Of a stretch of DNA of 51,998 bases, positions 1 to 7,271 are shown piece by piece. The DNA is from a virus, in IMG/VR virus record IMGVR_UViG_3300025815_000021, positions 1-51,998 of that record; one strand, given 5' to 3'. Numbering within the stretch: the stretch's first letter is position 1; each line of letters opens with the position of its first letter. The notes under the pieces are model-generated. The model saw nothing but the letters and a program-made list of their open reading frames with translations. It did no database searches and was not told the origin of the DNA. The position numbers and the translations under genes were made by a program.

Positions 1-99
1 GTCCTCGTGAAATTTATTGGGTACCCCCCTTCATTTAACAATAATTTAACATCTATAAGTTGTAATGGGGTAGGGGGTTATGTTATATTTATTACTTAT
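1..99. repeat. left copy of 99-bp inverted repeat
   Basis: The first 99 bases are the reverse complement of 13159-13257 with a single mismatch. The window starts exactly on the outer boundary of the repeat. The inner part overlaps the stop codon of the leftward gene that ends at 92. The copies could be a true genome end, the borders of an invertible 13-kb segment, or the point where assembly broke on a repeat. Confidence 0.95.
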
Positions 100-1168
100 T
101 CCTTTGAGCAAATTTTTTCGGCATAATTTGTCTTTTGTAATTACCCTTCATAAATTGTTTAAGAACATATTCTGCATTGCCATTTGGCAACCATATTGCA
201 GGCTGTAGTTTAGATCTTCTAACAATTCTATCTAATTCCTTTATAGCTTTAGGATAAGCAGCGGTATCTTTTGGTATATTTGAATTGATCCATTTTCTAA
301 CGCCATCTAAATCTTTTCCATATTTTTTTACAATATGTGAATTATCTAAATCATTTATGTATCTTTCTTGCGCTCTAATTTCTGGGAATATAGTTGAAAG
401 TCTGTCATAAAATTCTGGATCTTCTCTTGCCCACTTGTCTAGCTTCTTAGAGTTTTCTGTGTTAAGTGGAGTAGCCACTCTAAATGTATCGCCTGTCCAT
501 AGTTGATTTTCATACCACGATGTATATCTGTGTCCAGTATCTGCGAAGTATTTAAAAACATCATCAACTTCCCAATCATAAATAGGTTTACATAATTTTA
601 CTCTTGTATTGTTTGGACTCAAAGATATGTAGTTTTCATTTAAAGAATTAACAACAGATCTATACCTTACTAAACTTTCTGAAGCTCTTACACCTGTCAT
701 TATTGCTACACTACCTGTGTAATTACTAGCAATAACATTATCTACCAGGTATTGTGTATAGATTTGTTCAGTATTGTCTAGTGTCTCTGCCCATTCAGGC
801 TTTGGTCTTAACCACTGCCTATCTTTATGTGGTGTCCAAAAAATGATAGATTTTGATTCGCCAAGAATATATTTGGTGCTTCTTAAAGGGATTGCATACC
901 AAGTAAAGTTTGTCCAGGGTTGTTGCATATAGAAAAAGACATTATTTAATACTGCTTGTGGAACTAACTCTTCATCTCTGAAGATTACATTTACTTGATC
1001 TAATCCTCTTTCTTGAGCAACTTCCCAATGTAAGTTGACAAGAACACCCGAATCTTTTCCACCCGAAAAAGAAGAAACAACATTATCATAAACATCGTAA
1101 ATATGGTGTATTCTTTTCTTGGCTTCTTCATATACATTTGTTTCTATAAACTTTCGTTGCCTAGCCAT
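92..1168 (-). CDS. PP-loop ATPase, PAPS reductase-like (IbrA-type)
   Basis: 358 aa. The N-terminal motif SFSGGKDS (residues 33-40) is the PP-loop of the adenine nucleotide alpha-hydrolase superfamily that includes PAPS reductases. TGVRASESLVRYRS (about 158-171) matches the conserved second block of the family, where an arginine-rich loop follows. The length and the long C-terminal region resemble IbrA/DUF3440 proteins, which travel with a ParB-like partner (IbrB). Two ParB-like genes lie just upstream in the same operon, which supports that reading. The gene overlaps the zinc protein upstream by 8 bp and is the last of the leftward operon. The substrate is unknown: nucleotide-activated chemistry on DNA, tRNA or sulfate are all possible. 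Confidence 0.8.
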   Translation of the reverse strand: MARQRKFIETNVYEEAKKRIHHIYDVYDNVVSSFSGGKDSGVLVNLHWEVAQERGLDQVNVIFRDEELVPQAVLNNVFFYMQQPWTNFTWYAIPLRSTKYILGESKSIIFWTPHKDRQWLRPKPEWAETLDNTEQIYTQYLVDNVIASNYTGSVAIMTGVRASESLVRYRSVVNSLNENYISLSPNNTRVKLCKPIYDWEVDDVFKYFADTGHRYTSWYENQLWTGDTFRVATPLNTENSKKLDKWAREDPEFYDRLSTIFPEIRAQERYINDLDNSHIVKKYGKDLDGVRKWINSNIPKDTAAYPKAIKELDRIVRRSKLQPAIWLPNGNAEYVLKQFMKGNYKRQIMPKKFAQRNK

Positions 1169-1409
1169 TTTTAAGATTACGCTTCTTAGCTCTAGCTTTA
1201 TTCACTCTATGTCCAACATGAATATGTCCACATTGTTTACAGTTGTACCAAGTAACTTTTCTAGCTGAAGTTTTTTTTGTAGCATTCATATTTGCTACAT
1301 CTACTTGTGCTTCATATTGTCTTTCGTATTTCTTTTTACCACGACAACTTTTACAATTGAAACACTCACAAGTCTCATCTCCTGAATACTTATACCAACA
1401 AACAGACAT
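1161..1409 (-). CDS. small zinc-ribbon protein
   Basis: 82 aa, with two cysteine pairs (CECFNCKSC near residue 14 and CKQCGHIHVGH near residue 57) that could bind one or two zinc ions, and a basic C-terminus. The ATG overlaps the stop of the ParB-like gene upstream (TAATG), after GAGGAATA as ribosome site, so translation is probably coupled. Its place between ParB-like and PP-loop genes suggests it belongs to the same module. No family recognised. Confidence 0.7.
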   Translation of the reverse strand: MSVCWYKYSGDETCECFNCKSCRGKKKYERQYEAQVDVANMNATKKTSARKVTWYNCKQCGHIHVGHRVNKARAKKRNLKNG

Positions 1410-2053
1410 TATTCCTCAATCATCATCTTTATGTGATTATTCAATCTTTCAGATATTGTATCCCCAGGCATTGAGTTTTTTAAATGTTCTAAGAATTTGA
1501 AAAATATTTCTTGTTGATATTCTTCTTCAAACATTATATCAAAGTAAAGATTGTCTTCTTTAATTGAAAGCTCGTCAATTGTATCAGGCTTAAATGGTTC
1601 TTCGTCCTCTTGTAGCATTAGTTCTATTGTTTCGTTATCAAATCCAATATCGGAGAGATCAGGTGTGCTATCAGATATGTTAGAGATAGCTTCCAATAAC
1701 TCTGGTGTATTCCAGCCACCAAGTTCCTCAAGTCTATTATCTGCAATAATGTAAGCCATAGCGTCTTCTTCGCTTTCAATATTTACGCCTGATACAACAG
1801 GAACTAACCAATCTCCTTCATCTTCTTTTAATTGTTCAGGCATAGTTAATTCTTTCTGTTGCATTAGTTCGAGTGCTTTTTTTCTACCATGACCTGCAAG
1901 TAGTTTCCCTGTATGATAATTTTTAATAAAAGGATTAATAAATCCAAATCTCTCAATGGATAACATTATTTTTTCTACATCATGCTTCTTAGGGTTTTTA
2001 GGCTCTACTTGTAATTCAGATAATTTTACCCATTCTATTTTAAGTTCACTCAT
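1409..2053 (-). CDS. ParB-like domain protein (IbrB-type), copy 1
   Basis: 214 aa. The N-terminal half has the ParB/sulfiredoxin-like signature: NPKKHD near residue 19, ERFGFINPFI near 33 and LLAGHGRKKALELM near 51, the last being the GxxR-type nucleotide-binding loop. Region 95-125 (DAMAYIIADNRLEELGGW) is typical of phage and IbrB-like ParB proteins. The C-terminal third is acidic. It overlaps the next gene of the operon by 8 bp and has the ribosome site AGGAG. ParB folds bind or hydrolyse nucleotides; a role as partner of the PP-loop ATPase downstream is inferred from gene order. Confidence 0.8.
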   Translation of the reverse strand: MSELKIEWVKLSELQVEPKNPKKHDVEKIMLSIERFGFINPFIKNYHTGKLLAGHGRKKALELMQQKELTMPEQLKEDEGDWLVPVVSGVNIESEEDAMAYIIADNRLEELGGWNTPELLEAISNISDSTPDLSDIGFDNETIELMLQEDEEPFKPDTIDELSIKEDNLYFDIMFEEEYQQEIFFKFLEHLKNSMPGDTISERLNNHIKMMIEE

Positions 2054-2675
2054 CAGTTATACTCCTGCAATGTTCAGTTAATCTACCTGCAAAATTTTCA
2101 ATGTCAGAATTGTTATTTAACCATTCTAAAAACTTAAACCAATCAGACTGGTGTTTTTCATTATCAAAAATTAAACGATACTTTATTCTTGGATCTCCTA
2201 AACCTCTGTCTGTATCATCAGCTTCCCAATTACCATCAACATCATTTTGCATAATGTCTATATCATCTAAATCAAAACCAACACCATCTAAATTTTCTAT
2301 ATTTTTAAGCATATTTAATAAAAGATCTTTATCCCAACCACCGATTTCAGTTAATTTATTGTCGGCAATTAAGTAAGATAAAGCTTCTTCTTCGTTTTCA
2401 AAACTTAGACCTGTTAATACAGGGACTAACCACATGTTATCTTCATCAGACAATATACCTTTTGGTACTGAATACTGTGATTTATACATTTTAATAAGTG
2501 CTTCTAATCTTCCATGTCCAGCTACAAGCTTCTGATCAGATTCATTCTGTATTAAAGGTGCATTAAATCCAAATCTTTTTATAGAATTTATAATAACTCC
2601 TATGTCGTGATCTTTTGGGTTTAAATCAGCTCCATAAATCTGATCTAAACGAATATATTTAATTTGTGGCTGCAT
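2046..2675 (-). CDS. ParB-like domain protein (IbrB-type), copy 2
   Basis: 209 aa and clearly paralogous to the gene after it: NPKDHD, KRFGFNAPLI, LVAGHGRLEALIKM and ALSYLIADNKLTEIGGWD occur in the same order and spacing. The C-terminal 60 residues differ and are acidic. Ribosome site AAGGA lies 5 bp before the ATG. Tandem ParB-like copies beside a PP-loop ATPase suggest two subunits or two specificities of one system. Confidence 0.8.
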   Translation of the reverse strand: MQPQIKYIRLDQIYGADLNPKDHDIGVIINSIKRFGFNAPLIQNESDQKLVAGHGRLEALIKMYKSQYSVPKGILSDEDNMWLVPVLTGLSFENEEEALSYLIADNKLTEIGGWDKDLLLNMLKNIENLDGVGFDLDDIDIMQNDVDGNWEADDTDRGLGDPRIKYRLIFDNEKHQSDWFKFLEWLNNNSDIENFAGRLTEHCRSITDE

Positions 2676-3273
2676 TTTGATCCTTCCAAAACTTTCTAGC
2701 TCTGAGTTCTTTTAATTGTAACTTTGCACCCAATGGATTAAAGTTGACTGTCTTAGCTTGTGTGTAATTAGAAAACTTATCCACTTCTGCTTTTTTCATT
2801 AAAAAAAATGCTGAAACTACTTTATTTGTACTAAACCTTGGTCGTTGTTTATGGTTTTTACGATGAATAAGAGCTGAAATGGTACTGAATTTAATACTCA
2901 TGCCTTCACAAAATTTTTCAAACTCATTTTGACCACAATTATACTCACGCCAAAGATTATACCATTCACTAACAGGCACTAAATAAACATATTTATTTTT
3001 TGCTAATAACTCAGGGCAATGTTTAGTTTGGTAATCAACAATTGCATCCGATATTTCTATAACTGAAGTAATAAGAGAATCGTGTTTCCCATGTTTAATC
3101 ATAGAATAAATATTGCTACCTATTTTATTGTAAGTGCTTTTGCCATTAATAGGAGTTCTTATTTGTCTATAGTTAAAATCTTTTACTACTTTAGAAATGT
3201 CGTTTAATATTCCTTGGACATCAGCAGGATCAATAACTCTAAGTGTATTAATCCTTGTCATCTTCTGCTGCAT
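2659..3273 (-). CDS. unknown basic protein of the early operon
   Basis: 204 aa, lysine- and arginine-rich in the last third (IHRKNHKQRPRF near 135-146), without a family I recognise. The central SEWYNLWREYNCGQNEFEKF stretch is rich in aromatics. The operon position upstream of the ParB-like pair and the basic C-terminus suggest nucleic acid binding. A second in-frame ATG lies 4 codons downstream. The start overlaps the preceding micro-ORF by 26 bp. Confidence 0.7.
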   Translation of the reverse strand: MQQKMTRINTLRVIDPADVQGILNDISKVVKDFNYRQIRTPINGKSTYNKIGSNIYSMIKHGKHDSLITSVIEISDAIVDYQTKHCPELLAKNKYVYLVPVSEWYNLWREYNCGQNEFEKFCEGMSIKFSTISALIHRKNHKQRPRFSTNKVVSAFFLMKKAEVDKFSNYTQAKTVNFNPLGAKLQLKELRARKFWKDQNAATN

Positions 3274-3391
3274 ATAAAGCTCTCATTTGTCCTAAAGCTT
3301 CGTCCTCGGTTTCATGACAACCCATAATTTGTTCATCAGTTGTCTTCTGTACGCAGTATTTATTATCTTCTTCAATAATTCTATATGGCAT
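3248..3391 (-). CDS. 47-aa protein of a phage small-protein family
   Basis: Translation begins MPYRIIEEDNKYCVQK and continues QIMGCHETEDEALGQMRALY. It has an AGGAAAATT ribosome site before ATG. The layout (short beta hairpin, GCHET-like motif, then an EDEA...ALYA helix) resembles short proteins or C-terminal tags common in aquatic phage genomes; that resemblance is from memory. It sits in the leftward operon and overlaps the following gene in another frame. Confidence 0.65.
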   Translation of the reverse strand: MPYRIIEEDNKYCVQKTTDEQIMGCHETEDEALGQMRALYAAEDDKD

Positions 3392-3398
3392 AATTTTC

Positions 3399-3599
3399 CT
3401 ATCTAAATTTTGTTATTGGCATTTTACCTGTAGCTTTTGCCCACTGTAAAATGTCTTCTCTGTACCAAAGAGGTGTCTTTTGATTATTAAGATACTTCTG
3501 TGGTATTGGCATTTGCTTTCTGTGAAGCCAAACCGATATTAGATTCGGCTTCACATTCAAAAGCTCTGCTACTTCTGTAGTAGAAACTATATTATCCAT
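3399..3599 (-). CDS. excisionase/AlpA-like helix-turn-helix protein
   Basis: 66 aa. The sequence STTEVAELLNVKPNLISVWL is a helix-turn-helix of the MerR/excisionase type, followed by a short wing (KTPLWYREDILQWA). Such proteins bind DNA as recombination directionality factors or small transcription regulators. There is no integrase gene in the window, so a regulatory role in the early operon is more likely than excision. It directly follows the SSB gene with a 2-bp gap. Confidence 0.8.
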   Translation of the reverse strand: MDNIVSTTEVAELLNVKPNLISVWLHRKQMPIPQKYLNNQKTPLWYREDILQWAKATGKMPITKFR

Positions 3600-3601
3600 T
3601 G

Positions 3602-4072
3602 TTAAAATGGAGCGTCTTCTGGACCTATTTGTTCCATTGGTCTAGCTACAGGAGGTTCTGAGTTCACAGGTTGCTCATAAGTTGTAGTCTCTACAGAGTC
3701 ATTTGATTCTGAATACCCTCTACTTACATTCGCAGCTTGTGCGTACTTAAGAGAAAGACCTACATCCTCAGCTACAATTTGTGTAGACTGTCTTTTAATT
3801 GGGTTACCTTCCGAATCTGTTCCTGATTCGTAAGTATCAATCTCTACTCTTCCTGTTACTACAGCTCTAAAAGATTTACCGCCTGCATTATTAAATGTTT
3901 CTGATACATTTTTTGCAAGATCTCCAAAGGATACAAAGTTAAACCACATAGAGTCTTCATCTGGTCCTTTAGATACTGCTAATCTTCCTCTGCAATAGGC
4001 ATTACCATTGCTAGAGTATTTTAATTCAATGTTAGTTAAGTTACCTTGAAAGGTTCCTTGCGTTACTGCCAT
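3602..4072 (-). CDS. ssb: single-stranded DNA-binding protein
   Basis: 156 aa, the usual length for bacterial-type SSB. The N-terminal OB fold is visible: GTFQGNLTNIELKYSSNGNAYCRGRLAV, the SMWFNFVSFGDLAKN strand and a VVTGRVEIDTYE strand. A flexible linker rich in T, E, P and S follows, ending in the acidic tip GPEDAPF, close to the canonical DDIPF peptide that recruits replication and repair partners. It sits in the replication operon between a nuclease candidate and the helix-turn-helix gene. Confidence 0.93.
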   Translation of the reverse strand: MAVTQGTFQGNLTNIELKYSSNGNAYCRGRLAVSKGPDEDSMWFNFVSFGDLAKNVSETFNNAGGKSFRAVVTGRVEIDTYESGTDSEGNPIKRQSTQIVAEDVGLSLKYAQAANVSRGYSESNDSVETTTYEQPVNSEPPVARPMEQIGPEDAPF

Positions 4073-4626
4073 TATTTCTCCTCGTCAAAGCGATCCCAAT
4101 TATCTTGTATCGCGTCTATTACTTTATTTAATTCGCTTAACCTGAATAATACTAAACCATCACTGGTTCCTTCAGGCATTGCTACCATCATAAATGGCTT
4201 TGATTTATTGCCACCTATTGATTCTTTTACATTTTCCCAAGACTGAGCTTCTGCTTTTAAAAATCTTGTATAAATTGGTCCTACTTGCTTACCACTTTTT
4301 ACCTCGACTCTTACAGAACTATCCCAGTTCTCTTCGTGTGCGTCTGCACCATGAAACTTTCGTGAAGGAATCTTTAATTTTTTCCTTACAGAGTTTTGCT
4401 TTGCTCTACCTTTAGATCTATTCCTTCTGTTAATACAAGTTCTACACTCACATTTTCTTTTAGGAACACCAGTAACTTTGCATTCTCCCTGTTGTTTCTT
4501 TACTGAATTTGGTTGTGAAATACTTTTTACTCCCGATTCAATACTTTTTCTTGCCTTATATTCTTCCCATGTTTCATTCTCAACATCCCAAGCTTTTTTA
4601 TTTGGTTTATCTATTGAAAATGACAT
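4072..4626 (-). CDS. putative PD-(D/E)XK-type nuclease
   Basis: 184 aa. The N-terminal half contains a cysteine cluster (GECKVTGVPKRKCECRTC, about residues 47-64), probably zinc binding, then a basic stretch. The segment EENWDSSVRVEVKSGKQ (about 98-114) carries an acidic residue followed by EVKSG, which fits the ExK half of PD-(D/E)XK nucleases and Holliday-junction-resolvase-like enzymes. Context (SSB, replication protein, annealing protein) fits recombination or repair. On the minus strand TATAAT lies exactly 6 bp before the ATG and no Shine-Dalgarno is present, so a leaderless internal start is possible. Confidence 0.55.
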   Translation of the reverse strand: MSFSIDKPNKKAWDVENETWEEYKARKSIESGVKSISQPNSVKKQQGECKVTGVPKRKCECRTCINRRNRSKGRAKQNSVRKKLKIPSRKFHGADAHEENWDSSVRVEVKSGKQVGPIYTRFLKAEAQSWENVKESIGGNKSKPFMMVAMPEGTSDGLVLFRLSELNKVIDAIQDNWDRFDEEK

Positions 4627-4632
4627 AGTAAT

Positions 4633-4638
4633 ATTATA
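4633..4638 (-). promoter_or_regulatory. -10 box for leaderless transcript
   Basis: TATAAT on the minus strand ends 6 bp before the ATG at 4626. No Shine-Dalgarno lies between. No convincing -35 box is visible. Confidence 0.45.
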
Positions 4639-4652
4639 TTACAACAAAAAAA

Positions 4653-5381
4653 TCAGCTTGTCTTGTTTTCCGCACGAATTTGTTGTTTACGAACTTCTAA
4701 CTCGCTAATTGTATGTTGAGCAGTTCCAGGTTGTACAGTGTCTAAAGCTTCCCACCATTTATCTAAAGCTGCAGGAGTAAGCTCTGCTTTGTTGCTAAAT
4801 CTTTGCTTGTAAAGTCTAGCTCTCCTGTAAACCTCTTCAGGGGTTGCACCTTTTTTCTCTAATTCTTTTATAGACTCATTCCAAGAACCATACATCTTAG
4901 TTTTTTCTTTAGGATCATACCCGCAGACTTCTACCAAAGGTCTCCATAGTGGAGTAATTGTTACAGTTCTTTTTTTCTTAACTTCTACATCTATTTGAAA
5001 ACTATTGTCTTCAACAATTATATTTTTGTTTGGGTGTACCTCTTCAGTCTCAACATCTACTGTTTTAAATACTGGTGGCGCAGTCCATTGTAATATATAT
5101 ATATTACTTTTTTGATGACCATCTTCGTACCTATTTTCAACAACAATACAACCTTTTTCTTTCAATTCGTTAATTCTGTTGATTATAGTTCCACGCGATA
5201 CTTTTAGTCTTTCGGCTAAAGTGCTGTGGGATACAAAAGTAGATTTGGTTTCGTTGCTAGCATATTTTGCCAAAGCACCATAAACCATATAGGCTCCTGG
5301 AGTTATATTTATATCCAAGAGCCATTCAGGTATCATTGAAAACTTGGTTTGGTATTCAACCCCAAAATTTTCTTCTTCCAC
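4653..5381 (-). CDS. winged-helix replication initiator-like protein
   Basis: 242 aa, with a GTG start placed by AAGGAG 9 bp upstream and directly abutting the preceding stop. Residues 20-100 form a helix-turn-helix typical of phage replication proteins (ITPGAYMVYGALAKYAS, then STLAERLKVSRGTIINRINE, then a wing with GCIVVENRY). Residues 145-215 hold a predicted helical domain (LWRPLVEVCGYDP ... LTPAALDKWWEALD) as in phage O-like or DnaD-like loaders. It probably binds the phage origin or brings in helicase. The family name is an inference from layout and operon position. Confidence 0.7.
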   Translation of the reverse strand: MEEENFGVEYQTKFSMIPEWLLDINITPGAYMVYGALAKYASNETKSTFVSHSTLAERLKVSRGTIINRINELKEKGCIVVENRYEDGHQKSNIYILQWTAPPVFKTVDVETEEVHPNKNIIVEDNSFQIDVEVKKKRTVTITPLWRPLVEVCGYDPKEKTKMYGSWNESIKELEKKGATPEEVYRRARLYKQRFSNKAELTPAALDKWWEALDTVQPGTAQHTISELEVRKQQIRAENKTS

Positions 5382-5810
5382 TTATGAAATCTCCTTAAGA
5401 TCTATGTTTAAATCTTTTGCTAATTGTACATCTAGAAAGTACTGATCTTGCGCCCAAAGGTGTAATCCTACACCTAATTTGGCAGCAGCTCTTTTAAATG
5501 CGTCAGATTCCATCTTCTTAATTTTTTCTCCTGTACTGTCTTTATCAAAGGTTTCAGTACCTGCACCAGAAACAGTAACTTCTGTACCATCTACTTTAGC
5601 AGTTATCATTCCTTTAACAGCTACAACTTTATCAGCTTCATAAACTACTTCCCAATCCCAACTATAAGCACCAACAACTTGTAAAAGTCTCTGTGCAATA
5701 ACTGCATGGTTAATGTAGTCTTCTTGCCTAGTTCCCTTTTTTATAGTTCTAATAAGCTGGCTAGGGAACTTTTTAGCCAATCTTAAAATTTGTGATTTGC
5801 TCTCACTCAT
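5382..5810 (-). CDS. Rad52/Sak-type single-strand annealing protein
   Basis: 142 aa from the ATG at 5810, chosen because AAGGAGACAAAG precedes it; a longer frame to 5858 lacks such a site. Motifs fit the Rad52/Sak family: DYINHAVIAQRLLQVVG (the start of the fold), WDWEVV, GAGTETFDKD, then MESDAFKRAAAKLGVGLHLW, the signature helix of the family. These proteins anneal complementary DNA strands in phage recombination. The neighbouring SSB is the usual functional partner. The protein is short but contains the whole core. Confidence 0.85.
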   Translation of the reverse strand: MSESKSQILRLAKKFPSQLIRTIKKGTRQEDYINHAVIAQRLLQVVGAYSWDWEVVYEADKVVAVKGMITAKVDGTEVTVSGAGTETFDKDSTGEKIKKMESDAFKRAAAKLGVGLHLWAQDQYFLDVQLAKDLNIDLKEIS

Positions 5811-6339
5811 CTTTGTCTCCTTCGTCTTTTTTGGATAAGTCAATGACTTCTCCATCATCTAGTTCTTGCATATACTTCGGTGCTTTGTATGCAGGAAGTA
5901 TGTTAACTCCAGGTGTCTCTACTTGTTCAAATAATGATTCAAGTATTACCCAAGGATCTTGTCCTCGCCTTTGTGCTACAGCTTTTATTCCTGTAATCCT
6001 AAAGCTAGGATTTACAACAAGCTCCCAATCATCTCCTAAATAGTCGATAACTTTTTTCTTGTCGTAAGGCTTCCAAGTAAATTTTGGTTTGCCAATTATT
6101 ATATCATCTCCAATTCTCTTTGCAGAGTTATAAAGATTTCCTGATAATGCGTCTCCCAAAACTTTTTTAGCTTGGCGTAAATTAGAACTTATATTATCTA
6201 TCCCTTTAATGATTTGATATATCTCTTCATTGGACATTTCTCTAAGACCTTCAACTTCTATCTGTTCTTCTTCTCCGAATTGCAGTATTTGATCTTGAAC
6301 TTCTTGTTCTACTTTAAATGCTTTTTCCCTGTTGTTCAT
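5803..6339 (-). CDS. unknown early protein
   Basis: 178 aa, acidic at both ends, with a middle region of mixed charge (KPKFTWKPYDKKKVIDYLGDDWELV). I recognise no family. It overlaps the annealing-protein start by 8 bp and the upstream gene by 4 bp (ATGA), so it is translated as part of the recombination operon. Phage annealing genes often sit beside an exonuclease or host-nuclease inhibitor; no catalytic motif is visible here. Confidence 0.7.
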   Translation of the reverse strand: MNNREKAFKVEQEVQDQILQFGEEEQIEVEGLREMSNEEIYQIIKGIDNISSNLRQAKKVLGDALSGNLYNSAKRIGDDIIIGKPKFTWKPYDKKKVIDYLGDDWELVVNPSFRITGIKAVAQRRGQDPWVILESLFEQVETPGVNILPAYKAPKYMQELDDGEVIDLSKKDEGDKDE

Positions 6340-6665
6340 ATTGCCCTCGCAAACAATTGAACTTGTTTTTCATAAGCTGAACCTACATCAGTTCCAACTC
6401 TTGTTCTCACAGTTGTCTCTAAGTTGCCATAAGTTTCTCTTGCATACTTACCACGCATATAGAGATTAAGCCTTGTCTTTCTCAACATATCTTGACCTAA
6501 TGTCCCATTCTTAGAAACAACAATCCAATTACTTGACTCAACAATATGCCATTCATTTTTAGCGTTCCTTAAAGTGTCTAAGACTTCTTTAGTAAAGACT
6601 TTATTAGTTCTACCAGATCCGCCACGACTAACTTCAGGTAAGCTGTCTACTTTTTCTATTGTCAT
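6336..6665 (-). CDS. unknown first gene of the leftward operon
   Basis: 109 aa, basic. The ATG follows AAAGGAGACT, a strong ribosome site. The SNWIVVSKNGTLGQDMLRKTRL segment suggests a small alpha/beta DNA-binding fold, but no family is recognised. As the first gene after the divergent promoter region it could be a regulator. Confidence 0.7.
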   Translation of the reverse strand: MTIEKVDSLPEVSRGGSGRTNKVFTKEVLDTLRNAKNEWHIVESSNWIVVSKNGTLGQDMLRKTRLNLYMRGKYARETYGNLETTVRTRVGTDVGSAYEKQVQLFARAI

Positions 6666-6749
6666 AGTCTCCTTTATTTGTAATCAATTATTACATAAAC
6701 TATTTTATAATGCAAACTATTTGTACAGAAAAAGATGTACAATTAATAT
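6666..6749. promoter_or_regulatory. divergent promoter region with palindromic operator candidate
   Basis: This 84-bp AT-rich gap separates the leftward and rightward early operons. TTGTAC (6721-6726) and GTACAA (6737-6742) form an inverted repeat with a 10-bp gap. TACAAT (6738-6743) stands exactly 6 bp before the rightward ATG, and TATAAT lies at 6706-6711. No Shine-Dalgarno precedes the ATG at 6750, so that gene may be leaderless and controlled through the palindrome that overlaps its -10 box. Confidence 0.55.
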
Positions 6750-7271
6750 ATGGAAGAATTTAATCAAGACTCTTGGATCTGGATAGATGTATCAGATACA
6801 CAAGATGACTGTGTCTTTTGTGGCACTGTTTTTAAAAATGATCACTTAGCTACATGTCCCTCTAATATAATTTCTTACCATGAAGGTGCTACAAGATTGT
6901 GGACAAGATTATTTGATGACGAAAAGACGACAGAAGATTATTATTCCGATATTGGAAAACAGCTTATGATGGCTGCTGATCAAATACTTAAAGCACAACA
7001 AGTATGGACAGATAAAACCATACTTCAAAAAATGGACGAAGTTTTTAACAATTGGGGTATATTAACAGAGTTTGCTGAAGTACTTTATGAATTAAAAATA
7101 GTACAAACTCCTACAGAAATAATTGATTATTACAAAAACCCTACAATGTATGAAAGAGAATTTACTATTTGGTCTGAATTTGATTACCCATTTGTTGATG
7201 AAGATACTTGGCAAGATTTCATTTCTAGACTAAACTTACAAAACAATGGAGAAGACACTACAAGATACTAA
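6750..7271 (+). CDS. unknown protein with N-terminal zinc motif
   Basis: 173 aa. CVFCGTVFKNDHLATC (about residues 21-36) resembles a CxxC...H...C zinc finger. The rest is acidic and aromatic, with predicted helices. It is the first gene of the rightward early operon, probably leaderless, and overlaps the next gene by 26 bp. Function unknown. Confidence 0.7.
   Translation: MEEFNQDSWIWIDVSDTQDDCVFCGTVFKNDHLATCPSNIISYHEGATRLWTRLFDDEKTTEDYYSDIGKQLMMAADQILKAQQVWTDKTILQKMDEVFNNWGILTEFAEVLYELKIVQTPTEIIDYYKNPTMYEREFTIWSEFDYPFVDEDTWQDFISRLNLQNNGEDTTRY

Noticed and set aside
12-41. Hairpin telomere or transposon end at the window start
   Set aside because: The 99-bp sequence has no transposase gene nearby and no target-site duplication can be seen, since the left flank is outside the window.
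92-1168. DndC-type phosphorothioation enzyme
   Set aside because: The PP-loop superfamily fits, but no DndA/IscS, DndD or DndE neighbours exist and the ParB partners point to the IbrA group.
3399-3599. Excisionase as a sign of a temperate phage
   Set aside because: No integrase, attachment-site pair or clear repressor is seen in the window. The HTH protein can equally be a regulator.
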